From positions 54,801,001 through 54,865,000 of the forward strand of contig JALMGJ010000006.1 of NCBI GenBank assembly GCA_023362775.1: DNA of 64,000 nucleotides. The letters are read 5' to 3'. Each line of letters starts with the position of its first letter. Position 1 is the first letter of the stretch. The translations under genes and the position numbers were made by a program. This document shows positions 54,320-64,000 of this stretch, piece after piece. The notes under the pieces were generated by a model. The model saw only the letters and a program-made list of their open reading frames with translations. It did no database searches and was not told the DNA's origin. Source of the stretch: Charina bottae (lineage: Eukaryota; Chordata; Lepidosauria; Squamata; Charinaidae).

Positions 54320-56690
54320 GTCAGTAGTTGGAAAATATGGCCTTGGTGACAGAAACGAGGCTGGAGACCATATGATAGAATTCTGTAAGACCAATGATTT
54401 ATTTATTTGCAACACTTTTTTCCAACAACACAGTTGATGACTATACACATGGACTATACACATGGACACATGTAAGATGGATTACACAAAAACCAAATTG
54501 TTTACATTTGTGGAAGGAGATGATGGAGAAGCTCAATACTATCAGTTAAGACAAAGCCAGGAGCGGACTGTGGGACAGATCATCAACTGCTTATGTGCAA
54601 GTTCAAGCTGAAGCTGAAGAAAAGTAAAGTAAGATCAAGACTGCCAAAGTATGACCTTGAATACATCCCACCTGAATTTAGAGATCACCTCAAAAATAGA
54701 TTCGAGGCACTAAATACTGATGATCAAAGACCAGAAGAGTTGTGGGAAGATATTAAGAACATAATATGCAAAGATCATTAAAAAGGCAGGAAAGGAAGAA
54801 AAGATCCAAATGGATGTCAGATGAGACTCTGGAACTTGATTTTAAACACCGAATAGCTAAAGCTAAAGGAAGAAAGAATGAAGTAAGAGACCTAAATAGA
54901 AAATTTCAAAGGGCAGCTAGAATAGATAAGGAAAAATATTATGATGAAATATGCAAAGACCTAGAGTTAGAAAATCAAAGGAGAAGAACACAGTCAGCAT
55001 TTCTCAAACTGAAAGAGCTGAAGAGAAAATTCAAGCCCCCAGTTGCTATCGTTAAAGATTCTATGGGCAATACATTAAATGATGCAGGTAGTATTAAGAG
55101 AAGATGGAAGGAATATACAGAATCACTGTATAAAAAAGAGTTAGCCGATGTTCAGCTATTCCAGGAGGTAGAATATGATCAAGAACCATCGGTAATGAAG
55201 GGAGAAGTTCAAGCTGCACTGAAGGCACTGGCGAAAAACAAGGCTCCAGGAATTGATGGATTACCAATTGAGATACTTCAACGATCAGATGCAGCAGTGG
55301 AAGCACTTATTCTTCTATGTCAAGAAGTTTGGAAGACAGAGACCTGGCCAACTGACTGGAAGAGATCCGTATTCATACCCATTCGAAAGAAAGCAGATCA
55401 AACTGAATGTGGAAATTATCAAACAATTTCATTAATTTCACATGCTAGCAAAATTTTGCTGAAAATAATTCAACAACATTTGCAGCCTTACATTGACAGA
55501 GAACTACCAGAAGTCCAAGCTGGATTTAGAAGAGGACACGGCACAAGAGATATCGTAGCTGATGTTAGATGGATCTTGGCTGAATGCAAAGAATACCAGA
55601 AACATGTTTACCTCTGCTTCATTGATTATGCAAAGGCATTTGACTGTGTGGACCATAACAAGTTATGGTTAATATTACGAAGAATGGGAATCCCAGAGCA
55701 CTTAATTGTACTCATGTGGAACCTGTACATGGATCAAGAGGCAGTCGTTATAACAGAAAACGGTGATACCGAGTGGTTCAAAATTGGAAAAGGTGTGTGG
55801 CAAGGTTGTTTACTTTCACCCTATTTATTCAATGTGTATGCTGAACAAATAATTTGAGAAGCAGGAATGTACGAAGAAGAGCGGGGTATCAGAATTGGTG
55901 GAAGACTCATTAACAACCTACAATATGCAGATGACACAACTTTCCTTGCTGGAAATGAAGAAGACTTGAAGTACTTGCTGATGAAGATCAAAGACTGTAG
56001 TCAGCAATACAGACTACATTTGAATGTGAAGAAGATGAAGATTCTCACAAATGGACCAATAAGTAATGTCACAATTAATGGAGAAGAAATTGAAGTTGAC
56101 AACAATTTCATTCTACCCGGATCAACGATCAATGCCAAGGGAAGTAGTAAACAAGAAATCAGACGACGTATCGTGCTGGGAAAATCTGCCATCCAAGTCC
56201 TATCTAAGGTTTTCAGAAGTAAAGACGTCAGTCTAAAAACAAAGGTGCATCTGACTCATGCTATGGTTTTCTCAATTGCCACATAATGCCTGTGAAACTT
56301 GGACATTAAAAAAGGAAAATAGAAGAAGAATTGATGCATTCGAATTGTGATGTTGGCGAAGATTACTGAAAGTACCATGGACTGCCAGAAGAACAAACAA
56401 ATCTGTTTTAGAAGAAATACAACCAAAATGTTCACTAGAGGTGAGGATAAATAGGTTTAGACTCTCATACTTTGGGCACATTGTCAGGAAAGACCGATCA
56501 CTTGAAAAGGATATCATGTTTGGTAAAGTCGAGGACCAGCGGAAAAGAGGAAGACCTTCAATGCGATCGATTGACACAATTACTGCAACAATGGATGCAA
56601 ACATTGGAACAGTCAGGCAATTGGCGCAAGACCGTTTAGCATTTCGTTCTATTATACATAGGGTCCCTTAAGTTATATTTTCTATGTGGG
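54320..56690 (+). mobile_element. Bov-B/RTE LINE, 5' truncated, 2.4 kb
   Basis: Starts within the apurinic-type endonuclease (GKYGLGDRNEAGDHMIEFC at 54330-54386), continues to the endonuclease end (GADCGTDHQLLMCKFKL) and the whole reverse transcriptase, and stops shortly after the protein end near 56671. A 13-bp tandem repeat (ACTATACACATGG) disrupts the endonuclease at about 54440-54466. Bov-B-type RTEs are abundant in squamates and are also known for transfer between reptiles and ruminants. Confidence 0.92.
54593..56671 (+). pseudogene. Bov-B/RTE endonuclease-reverse transcriptase, broken
   Basis: Reading order: endonuclease C-terminus and linker (54593-54781), a frameshift near 54780, then a 363-codon block (54766-55857) with KWMSDETLELDFKHRIAKAK, KNKAPGIDGLPIEIL, GFRRGHGTRDIVADVRWIL, CFIDYAKAFDCVDHNKL (catalytic Asp) and GKGVWQGCLLSPYLFNVYAE. 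A TGA (55855-55857) interrupts the frame; it continues with INNLQYADDTTFLAGN (catalytic YADD). A second frameshift occurs near 56282, then CETWTLKKENRRRIDAFEL, a TGA, CWRRLLKVPWTARRTNK, and LSYFGHIVRKDRSLEKDI with KRGRPSMRSID at the end. All catalytic residues are still present; the protein is dead because of at least two stops and two frameshifts. Confidence 0.92.
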
Positions 56691-58084
56691 TTATAATACA
56701 GATTTGTATTTTTATATATTGTACACTACCATGAAGAAAATATTTAAAGGTGTTTGCCTACATAAGCTTACTTCTTAGCATCTGGAAGCTTCTGCCACTG
56801 TTCCCCCCCGCCCCCCCAGGCAAAGGCATTTCCCTTTTGTGCTATTTCTGGTTTCTAGTGAATATAACTGTCATTTTGTATGGAACTCATGCCTGCAATT
56901 AACTGACTGCACACACATTTTTGCTTTTCAATATAAATAAGAAGGTAGTTTTCAGAAAATAATTGAGTCTCCTCTTCTGTATTGCCACAAGGACTCTGTG
57001 GGATGAAGCAAGAACCTTCTCCTCTGATATTGGAGTATACAGTAACCTGGTGTGTTTTTGTCCTTCTCAACAAGAGAAGGGAATAAGGACTGTAATGTCA
57101 GCCCTTGTGATTGGCAAAACATACAATAATCATGGACCTAAATACAAGAAACCCACAATTCTGTGTAGACAAATAATGTGCCAATTGTACTTCAGGTTCC
57201 ATCTTCCTTGGCTTTTAGACACATCTGTAGCCAGCATGTGTCAGCTTTGCATGTTTTCAGTTATATATTCATCCCAAATTTTCACCTGATATTAGAAAGA
57301 AGCATCTTACCCAATATCAGGAAAACAAAGAAACTCATACATAGATTTCTATTTTTTTTCAGATGAGAACTGCACCACAACATTCAGAGAAGTAGGCATT
57401 CTGAAAAGTAACTGCATTCTGATTTCCACAGTTGAATGAGGCCTTCATTTGGACTAACCCACAAGACACATTTTATATAGCAATGTTTTGAGAATGCTAG
57501 GTATAAGTTAATATTGATAGTGCTTCCAGGTAACAAATGTATATAGTCTACAAATTCTGTTTCGGACCTCCTTCGAAAATTGAAAGACCTGACCTAAAGT
57601 TTTGGATGAGTTACTTCTTTCATACCTCCTGCTTTTTATGCATGCCTGGAAAAATGTTCCGAAGAACTTGTAAACTTGTACAGTATACTCTTTTGGCCCA
57701 GCTCAAGGTATTACCCAACTATGGATTTTGATATTTTCATGGACGATCAAGGTTATAATTGCTTTTGATGTGTTCTGATATGCACATTTCTACTAGGAAG
57801 ATCAAATGAGGTCAGTCCTCTTAAAACTGAGTACTAAACAAAATTCTCTGGCATTTCTATGGTTGGCCTCTACTCTTGGCCTCTTGGTCTATATTAATTA
57901 TAGCTACCCATGGATATAGTATCTAGTGATGGGCCAAATGTTCACTTTTATATTTCAGCATCTAAGCTTCAATACCAAAGATAAAAGAAATCAACCCTTG
58001 TTTTCATATCCATATGTTTACTCAGCTCCAAGGACTGCAAACTTCAACCAATTAGTTCTTCTTCAAATGAAATAGGTAATTTCA
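56691..58084. other. AT-rich DNA, nothing recognised
   Basis: A strong splice-acceptor-like tract (TTTCTATTTTTTTTCAG) ends at 57361, but no donor or open frame follows that would make an exon. Confidence 0.5.
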
Positions 58085-58210
58085 TAATGCCATTTTATAC
58101 ATGGGGTTACTAGACAACTATCACGATTTGCCAAAGACCACACACTGTCATTGGAAGAGCCAGGATGAAAACTTGATCATTCTTTGATCCAAGGACAATC
58201 TACTAGAGAC
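58085..58210 (-). repeat. MIR-type SINE remnant
   Basis: CCATTTTATACATGGGGTTA, GATTTGCCAAAGACCACACA and GAAGAGCCAGGATGAAAACT follow the order of the complement of the MIR/CORE-SINE body. Old and strongly diverged. Confidence 0.5.
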
Positions 58211-58779
58211 AGACTGCCTGTCTACAGCACTTTGTGAAACTTCCAGAGTTTGTTTCATGGATCTATGACTGTGAAAAATTATATTCTGCAAATATTCTTG
58301 ATATAATTCCAGGAGGAAATGTTGTTACGCCATATCTGCCAAGATATACAAACATTTTTAAATGGCAAAAAATAGTAACATTCAATCCACTCTAGGGATA
58401 AGGAGGAAAAAACATATCTGGGGTATGAGCAATAATTTAATACAAAAATACCTTTTTAAAAAAATTGTAAACAGGAATCACCCTGAGCAGCATCAAAAAT
58501 AGGAAACAAGGACTATGCCACACACTGCTTTGTGCAAATTTGCAAATGCAAAAGTTATTTGTTGGCATAAACTCTCTGTTTCTTGATTATAATTTAACTT
58601 TCCTTTTAGCAGCATTTATATTGTATGGTTTCAAAATGTCCACATGAATTAAATTCAAGAACCTCTCACTCTCTTCAGGACCTTGCAATCAAACCTGTAG
58701 ACTATAGAAAAGAGAGAGAGTGAAACCATTGGTAAAATGTGCTAGAACAAAATATGCATATTACATTAACACTAAACAA

Positions 58780-58804
58780 CTTCATATATGTGTATGTGTA
58801 TGTG

Positions 58805-58838
<34 letters not shown>
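58780..58838. repeat. (TGTATG)n (CA)n microsatellite
   Basis: A few TATGTG units followed by about sixteen CA units. Confidence 0.95.
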
Positions 58839-58840
<2 letters not shown>

Positions 58841-60078
58841 AGTAATAGAATTGCTTGCCTTGTTCTATGAGCCACTGTCCCAGTATGTTAGCCACCAGGA
58901 ACACATTGCAAGAAAGGGCTAGAACTGTGATCTGTGCAGGTTACAACACATCCTTTGCATGCAGGGGATGCTCACTGTGAGTAAACAGTGAGAGAAAACA
59001 AAAGATTGATAAGGAAGTTGAGTGGGGAATTTTAAAACATTCCCTTTTCCTTCATTTTTTCCCAGTCCAGGTTAGTCCTAACCTAAAGAGACAATTTCTG
59101 GGTACTACAAGCAGACAGGTAGGAAATTTGGCAATGGGAGTTAGCAGGGGAGGCTCCAAGCAACAATGATGGTGTGGAAAGCTTTGTTGTGATCTGCCAA
59201 GGGGTGGGAAAAGATATTCAGTCCCTGTAGAGGTCAGGAACAGGTGCCAGGTTCTCTTTCTAGAGAATGATGAATAGCAACCCGAGCAAATCTTACCATG
59301 GAAAGCTGTAGTAGACACTTGGGCCCCCAATAGATTGAAGAATGGGAAATTTTACAAAAATGAGATAATGAAGGCACAGTTGCAAACAATTACTTCAAGT
59401 AGGAATAATGGGATAATTTTAAAACGGCAAACAAAAATGCATGCAGAGTTCTCTAATATGCTGAAGAGAAAATGGGCATGTATATGCAATGGAAAGAGGG
59501 TCTTGTAACCAAAGAAGATTACAAGTTAGTCTGTAATAATTATATCAAAATGAGATAAAGCTTGCAATTAGTACCAAAACCACCGCCACCCCGAAAAAAA
59601 CATCCTTCAGATATGTGGGGAACAAATGGAAAGCTAAAGATGGTGTAGGTCCATTGTGAGGAGAAAGTAATAAATTGGTGATGAGGAACAGAATTTCTTA
59701 ACTCCTATTTTGTATCTGCCTTACTTCAAAAAGGAAATAGAGTCCTAGAATGGTAAAATATGGTCTTGATGAAACTATAGTTAGAAGGACTTACAGCCTC
59801 ATGCAGTCAATGGCATCGCTTCAGTTTGGAGATGTTATTCTAAAGGCCTGGTTATCTGAGGAAACACCTATCTCATTCTGAAACTCTGGATTCTATGATT
59901 TGCAATTCAGGCCTTTTTGGAGATGCTGCTGCTTTCACCTGATTGTTTGATGACTACATGGGCCTTCTCCTCTGTCTTTTTCAATCAATGAGACATACTG
60001 TATTCCCTCAGGAGTTGCACTTAGTCTGCACTCTCTTTTCCACTGAGCATTAACTTACAGTTTCTTTATTTGTTTACA
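58839..60078. other. No gene recognised; possible old LINE remnant from about 59800
   Basis: From 59800 onward phrases such as TTCCCTCAGGAGTTGCACTTAG recall the complement-free C-terminal coding of CR1/L2 LINEs (PQE(V/L)H), and a similar motif (CTACCTCAGGAGGTGCACTC) occurs at 60715. Too degraded to classify firmly. Confidence 0.35.
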
Positions 60079-60086
60079 CTCTAAAT

Positions 60087-60384
60087 CAGAGCTTTCCAAA
60101 CTGTGTGTCGCGACACAAAAGTGTGTCGCCACACACAGCGTGGTGTGTCGCCACACCACCCGGAAGCGGCGGCGTGCGCGTGCACGGCGGCCGCCATGCA
60201 CGCGCGCGCTGCCGCACGCCCCCGCGCCGCCGCACGCCCCCCCGCGCCACCACTGTGCGCGTGTGCCGCCACACGCCCCCCCGTGCCGCCACCATGCATG
60301 CGCGCCGCCACACGCCCCCCCCGCACCGTCACCGCCGCCGCCGCCGCTGGCATGTCGCCAGCGGTGGCACTTTGGAAAGCCCTG
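60087..60384 (+). mobile_element. hAT MITE with extremely GC-rich core, perfect 8-bp TSD
   Basis: Perfect direct repeats CTCTAAAT (60079-60086 and 60385-60392) and inverted ends (CAGAGCTTTCCAAACT versus complement CAGGGCTTTCCAAAGT, two mismatches) define a 298-bp hAT insertion of the same family as 47148 and 62293. Its interior is different: about 200 bp of CGCCGC/CGCGCG/GCCGCCAC-type sequence dense in CpG, whereas the other copies have ~57-bp tandem units. Open frames cross this core in several frames but are low-complexity Ala/Arg/Pro/His products of the composition, not genes. Confidence 0.9.
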
Positions 60385-60392
60385 CTCTAAAT

Positions 60393-61004
60393 CTTGTTCA
60401 GGACAACTTCAATCATTAGTTTCAGAGGGCATGACTATGTGTAAATATTTATTGGAACAAATAATACTGATGCCTGCCTGTTTCTAATGACTTTCTTTTC
60501 AGCTCTCCCCCATTGGAACAAACAGGATTGACCCATTTGACCCACCACACACAGTGACTGTTCTGACCAGTTTAGAACAGTTGTCTTGTATGGTGTCCAG
60601 ATATTACAGTCAAAAGGAGAAGTCCTCTGAAAAATGCTCTCACTTTCTGAAGCTCATTTTTCAGGCACACATGAGAAGGCCTTCTGTTCTGATTTCCTTA
60701 AGCTATGGAGTACGCTACCTCAGGAGGTGCACTCAGCTCCCATTCTTTGAGTCATGTCTGTTCAGCTTGAACTAATTTTATTTTAATAATGATTATAATT
60801 TTTTTTATGAAATGCTATTTTAAGTGCTTATGCTTTATAGTTTATTATTACCTGTTTTGACAGACCTGTGGATACAAAGGTGCAAGGAATCATATAAATA
60901 AAGATAAATGGATAGGTAAAACCACTTTTCTTCATGTAGTGCTGTGTTCTCATGGCACACTGAGCGAGAAACTAGCCAATGACATATAATTTCCTTATTT
61001 ATTT
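60393..61004. other. Possible old CR1/L2-type LINE remnant
   Basis: A plus-strand frame reads LSYGVRYLRRCTQL or, shifted, LWSTLPQEVHSAP-like, recalling the LWNSLPQE block of CR1/L2 proteins near 53440; an AT-rich 3' UTR-like part follows. Low confidence. Confidence 0.35.
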
Positions 61005-61235
61005 ATTAGCTTTAAATCCTGTCTTTCCTCCTAGACCTTTTAAGAGTATGTATAGCACTATGTCCTCTAATTTTTCAACATCAACCCTGTATAGTGGCTT
61101 CTGTTGAGAGATAGTTAGTGCCCAAAGTAATCCACTCAGTTTCTATGGCTGAGTGCAGACTTAAATCTTGGAATCCACAGTCCTTGTGAAGCACTTCAAA
61201 CACTACATCACACTGCCTCTTTAGTGTGTTGTACA
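61005..61235 (-). mobile_element. tRNA-derived SINE
   Basis: On the minus strand the tRNA-like head (GTGATGTAGTGTTTGAAGTG), CAAGATTTAAGTCTGCACTC (B-box region), CATAGAAACTGAGTGGATTA and a 3' end with GGAGGAAAGACAGGATTTAA and (AAAT)n are in SINE order. It is an older copy of the L2-tailed SINE type. Confidence 0.6.
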
Positions 61236-62284
61236 AACCCAATTTGGTCTGAACTCATGTAGTTAGTTTATGGTTTAGGACATGGCATCAACGTAGAAAA
61301 TAGGGTTAATTAAATAAATATTAACAGTGTTGTGCAAACCAGGCCAATACGTTGCTCTTTTTCCAAAATTATCAGACCTCTGGAGATTTGAAGCATGGCC
61401 TGTCATATTCAATCCTATCTGAAACTATTTTTTTATTCGTGTAACCTGCAAGTTTTTGTCCAGTGCCACATTGCAATATTTGTTTTCAAAAAAGGTTTTC
61501 TCATCATTTGTTTCAGAAAAAGACAGAGGATGGTTAGCTGGAACATAGACTGCATTCAGAAGCATTCAGTGAGTCAACATTTCCCTTAATTGATGTTCTT
61601 CATCTCCAAGCTTAGCAGCACACATTTACATGCAAAGCAGACTTTTCAAAAAGGTTGCAACTTCAGAATCAAAAACTGATGTGACCTACATAAAAGAAGT
61701 GCTCTGATTTCCTAATTAAAGCAAGCTGTGGCTGCACGCTTGGCTAACAGTCGCCAAAGGAATTATGCAATAAATCTTCTGAGTGTCCTATAGGAATGTG
61801 GAAAGATGATGGTGGTACGGAGGACAGCAACCAGGGAAAAGAGTTGGGGGAATGAGTAACAATGCCCCTGCTCATCGCAAGAAGGTCCATATAAACACAC
61901 AAGATGATTCTACAGTATATCCTGCAAGGGTGTGTGTCTGTGTACATGCATACATGCACACACACACACACATGCAGACCAAATGTTTTGACAGCTGGAG
62001 TTTAAAACATTTTTAAAAATTGTTTTCCTAAGGATCCTATTTCTTTCTGAAAGGGTGGGCTCAGTGTACGCCAAGACATTAGCAGGGAATATTTATTCTG
62101 AGAAACATAGGGATGTTTCCCTCTCTCCTCAACTGATTAGCTTTTCAGGAAAAGGAGCAAAAACTTATTTATATGTTCCTTTCTGAAACTTTTGGAAAAT
62201 GTGTTAATTTGGGGGACCTAGGATGTCCAGGTACTGCTGAACTACATCTCCTGATCAACATGATCTATCGAGAGTGATGATAAA
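61236..62284. other. AT-rich DNA, nothing recognised
   Basis: Contains a short (CA)n run near 61955-61972. No coding or repeat assignment. Confidence 0.5.
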
Positions 62285-62292
62285 CTCTAGCA

Positions 62293-62598
62293 CAGAGCTT
62301 TCCAAACTGTGTGTCGGGACACGTTAGTGTCTGGGTGTGTCGCGGTTGCTGCTGCCTCCAAGCCCTGCCAGGATTCCGCGCAGGTCCTAGTGCCAGCCTT
62401 GTGCCTTGCTGCCTCCAAACCTGCCCTGCCAGGATTCCTCACAGGTCCTATTGCCTGCCTTGTGCCTTGCTGCCTCCAAAACTGCTGTGATTCCACGCAG
62501 GTCCTAGTGTCTGCCTTGTGTCCTGCTGTAAGAGTGTGTCGCGAAATGATGCATGTCTAAAAAGTGTGTCACCAACATGAAGAGTTTGGAAAGCTCTG
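62293..62598 (+). mobile_element. hAT MITE, 306 bp, perfect 8-bp TSD
   Basis: Perfect 8-bp direct repeats CTCTAGCA (62285-62292 and 62599-62606) flank inverted ends CAGAGCTTTCCAAACT / AGTTTGGAAAGCTCTG. The interior holds nearly three ~57-bp units (CCAGGATTCCGCGCAGGTCC...CTTGCTGCCTCCAAAC), one more than the copy at 47148. No transposase. Confidence 0.93.
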
Positions 62599-62606
62599 CT
62601 CTAGCA

Positions 62607-63304
62607 CTATGATTTACATCAGCCACAAATTAAAATTAAAAGTTAGACCTCATATTTATCAGTTTTAAAACTCTGTCTCTGTTTTAGGATGAAGCCAGTA
62701 TATGTAAGTGGAATTTCACTCCTTAGCAAGAAGTGCTGATAATGATCTATAGCTGACAATTAGTCAGCTGAATATTGTATCGGTATACCGTACATAGAGT
62801 GAACCCACTCTGTAGCAATGAGGAAGAAAAGAAGGGGATACATGGTTTTATTTCTTCATTCATACGCTTCATTGGTTTTATTTTCCAGTAGATTAAACCA
62901 TGGTAATTTTATTTTATTTTTTATGTTTAACTTTAGTTTTTCCATTGTTGCCATTGGAAATTTAGGAGGTCTGCTGCTGCCATTTAACTTCTGTATTTTC
63001 CATCCCAATAGCATAATTTTCCAGGCATACTATTCCTGCCCTCTTCTAAAAGATCAGACTGCACATTTTGGTTTTAATTAATACTGTGACTAAATTTTCC
63101 ACCCCTCTGAAAGTTTATTTCTCTTGAAAAAAGTGTTTGTTAGAATTTGGTTATGTCATGATGTCTTTCTTTGGGAAAGAAGCACAGTCTGGGACAACAG
63201 GGAGGTTGCAGAGCCCTGAAGTGATTTCCTCCTCTCTCTTGTTCCTTTCCCTGTAAACTTTTGGTGATCTGTACAAATTACAACTGCTTCATTGAGTCAT
63301 CCCA
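62607..63304. other. AT-rich DNA, nothing recognised
   Basis: No coding or repeat assignment. Confidence 0.5.
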
Positions 63305-63376
63305 GGAGGAGGAGGAGGAGGAGGAGGAGGAGGAGGAGGAGGAGGAGGAGGAGGAGGAGGAGGAGGAGGAGGAGGA
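63305..63376. repeat. (GGA)n microsatellite, about 24 units
   Basis: 72 bp of uninterrupted AGG/GGA trinucleotides, followed by a short (AAT) run. Confidence 0.98.
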
Positions 63377-64000
63377 ATAACAATAATACAATCACTAATA
63401 TAGTGTGTTGTTGAGATTAACTACTGAACTAGGACCCAGGAGATCCATGTTGAAGCCCATCATTAAAGGAAATGGATATCTTACCTTTATGCAATAGAAT
63501 TCAACATGTTATGCATAAAGTTCCAAGATGATGATCTTCTATCTAGTCACTGAATTTTGCCTTTTTTTCATCCCCAGCCCACAACTGAGGCAGCTTAAAG
63601 TTCTTAGCTGAAATGTGAACGCTGATGTGGTCAGGGATGGAATCTGCCCAACTCCTATTGACCACTTTAAGAGCAGTAGTTGCATGTTGTGCTGCATAGA
63701 TGGCTGATTTAAACTGGGAAACAGAGTCGAGTTCTTACAGCTGTGGAGGTGCTGGCTTTGGCACTATTGGGTGCATTATATGTTTTGTGCTGCTGCCACC
63801 AACAAGGGATTCATGTGACCATACTTTTTACAGTTTTTACTAGTTTGGGAGCATAACTCCATTTTCCCTATTCCATTCAGGTTCCATAGCCTTGCACAGG
63901 CTAATTGGCTACAAAGCGGAAATGGACTCACCAGCAGTACTACCATTCACTTGCAGCACTTGCTGAGGATGGATCTTAATTGCTTCTCCCTGCATCCATC
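63377..64000. other. Unassigned DNA
   Basis: No coding or repeat assignment to the window end. Confidence 0.5.

Noticed and set aside
57340..57420. Possible exon after a strong acceptor-like tract at 57361
   Set aside because: No donor at a plausible distance and an early stop in the frames examined.
60081..60487. Several ~100-codon frames through the GC-rich hAT core
   Set aside because: All frames are open because of composition; the products are low-complexity Ala/Arg/Pro/His strings.

Overview
The window looks like nuclear DNA of a squamate reptile (lizard or snake). It is AT-rich and full of short tandem repeats. It carries the squamate mix of Bov-B/RTE, L2, CR1 and L1 LINEs, tRNA-derived SINEs (some with a Bov-B-like 3' end), hAT and Tc1/mariner DNA transposons, solo LTRs and Penelope-like fragments. 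The call rests on recognised repeat families; no species can be named. I found no host protein-coding gene I can defend. The window reads as an intergenic stretch or a very large intron; two possible small exons (856-938 and 9912-9953) are listed as weak candidates only.

Layout. 1-7 kb: a palindromic 391-bp retroelement fragment carrying a hammerhead-ribozyme-like core (1667-2057), a hAT MITE, an unclassified GC-rich block with a 36-bp minisatellite that keeps a 12-residue reading frame on the minus strand, an RTE fragment and a solo LTR (6355-6725). 9-15 kb: two SINEs of one family in opposite orientations, then a Tc1-type transposon with both inverted repeats, a TA duplication and an uninterrupted DD34E transposase (12497-14077). 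15.9-17.4 kb: an L1-type element with a 17-bp target duplication and a short coiled-coil reading frame. 20-32 kb: SINEs, L2/CR1/L1/RTE fragments, a solo LTR inside an L2 copy, and long compound microsatellites. 32.7 kb: a second hammerhead-like Penelope fragment with a 17-bp duplication. 34-46 kb: SINEs next to microsatellites, two solo LTRs and long polypurine/polypyrimidine tracts. 47-64 kb: three ~300-bp hAT MITEs of one family with perfect 8-bp duplications, another LTR-in-L2 nest, a CR1 3' end, a 1.2-kb L2 copy with its YADD motif, and a 2.4-kb Bov-B/RTE copy.

How it fits together. Nothing here is an operon or pathway; the content is mobile DNA at different stages of decay. The only protein that looks intact is the Tc1 transposase. 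The LINEs are dead (stops, frameshifts, 5' truncation), and most of the other elements (SINEs, MITEs, solo LTRs) depended on proteins made elsewhere. Target-site duplications read directly from the sequence fix the boundaries of about a dozen insertions.
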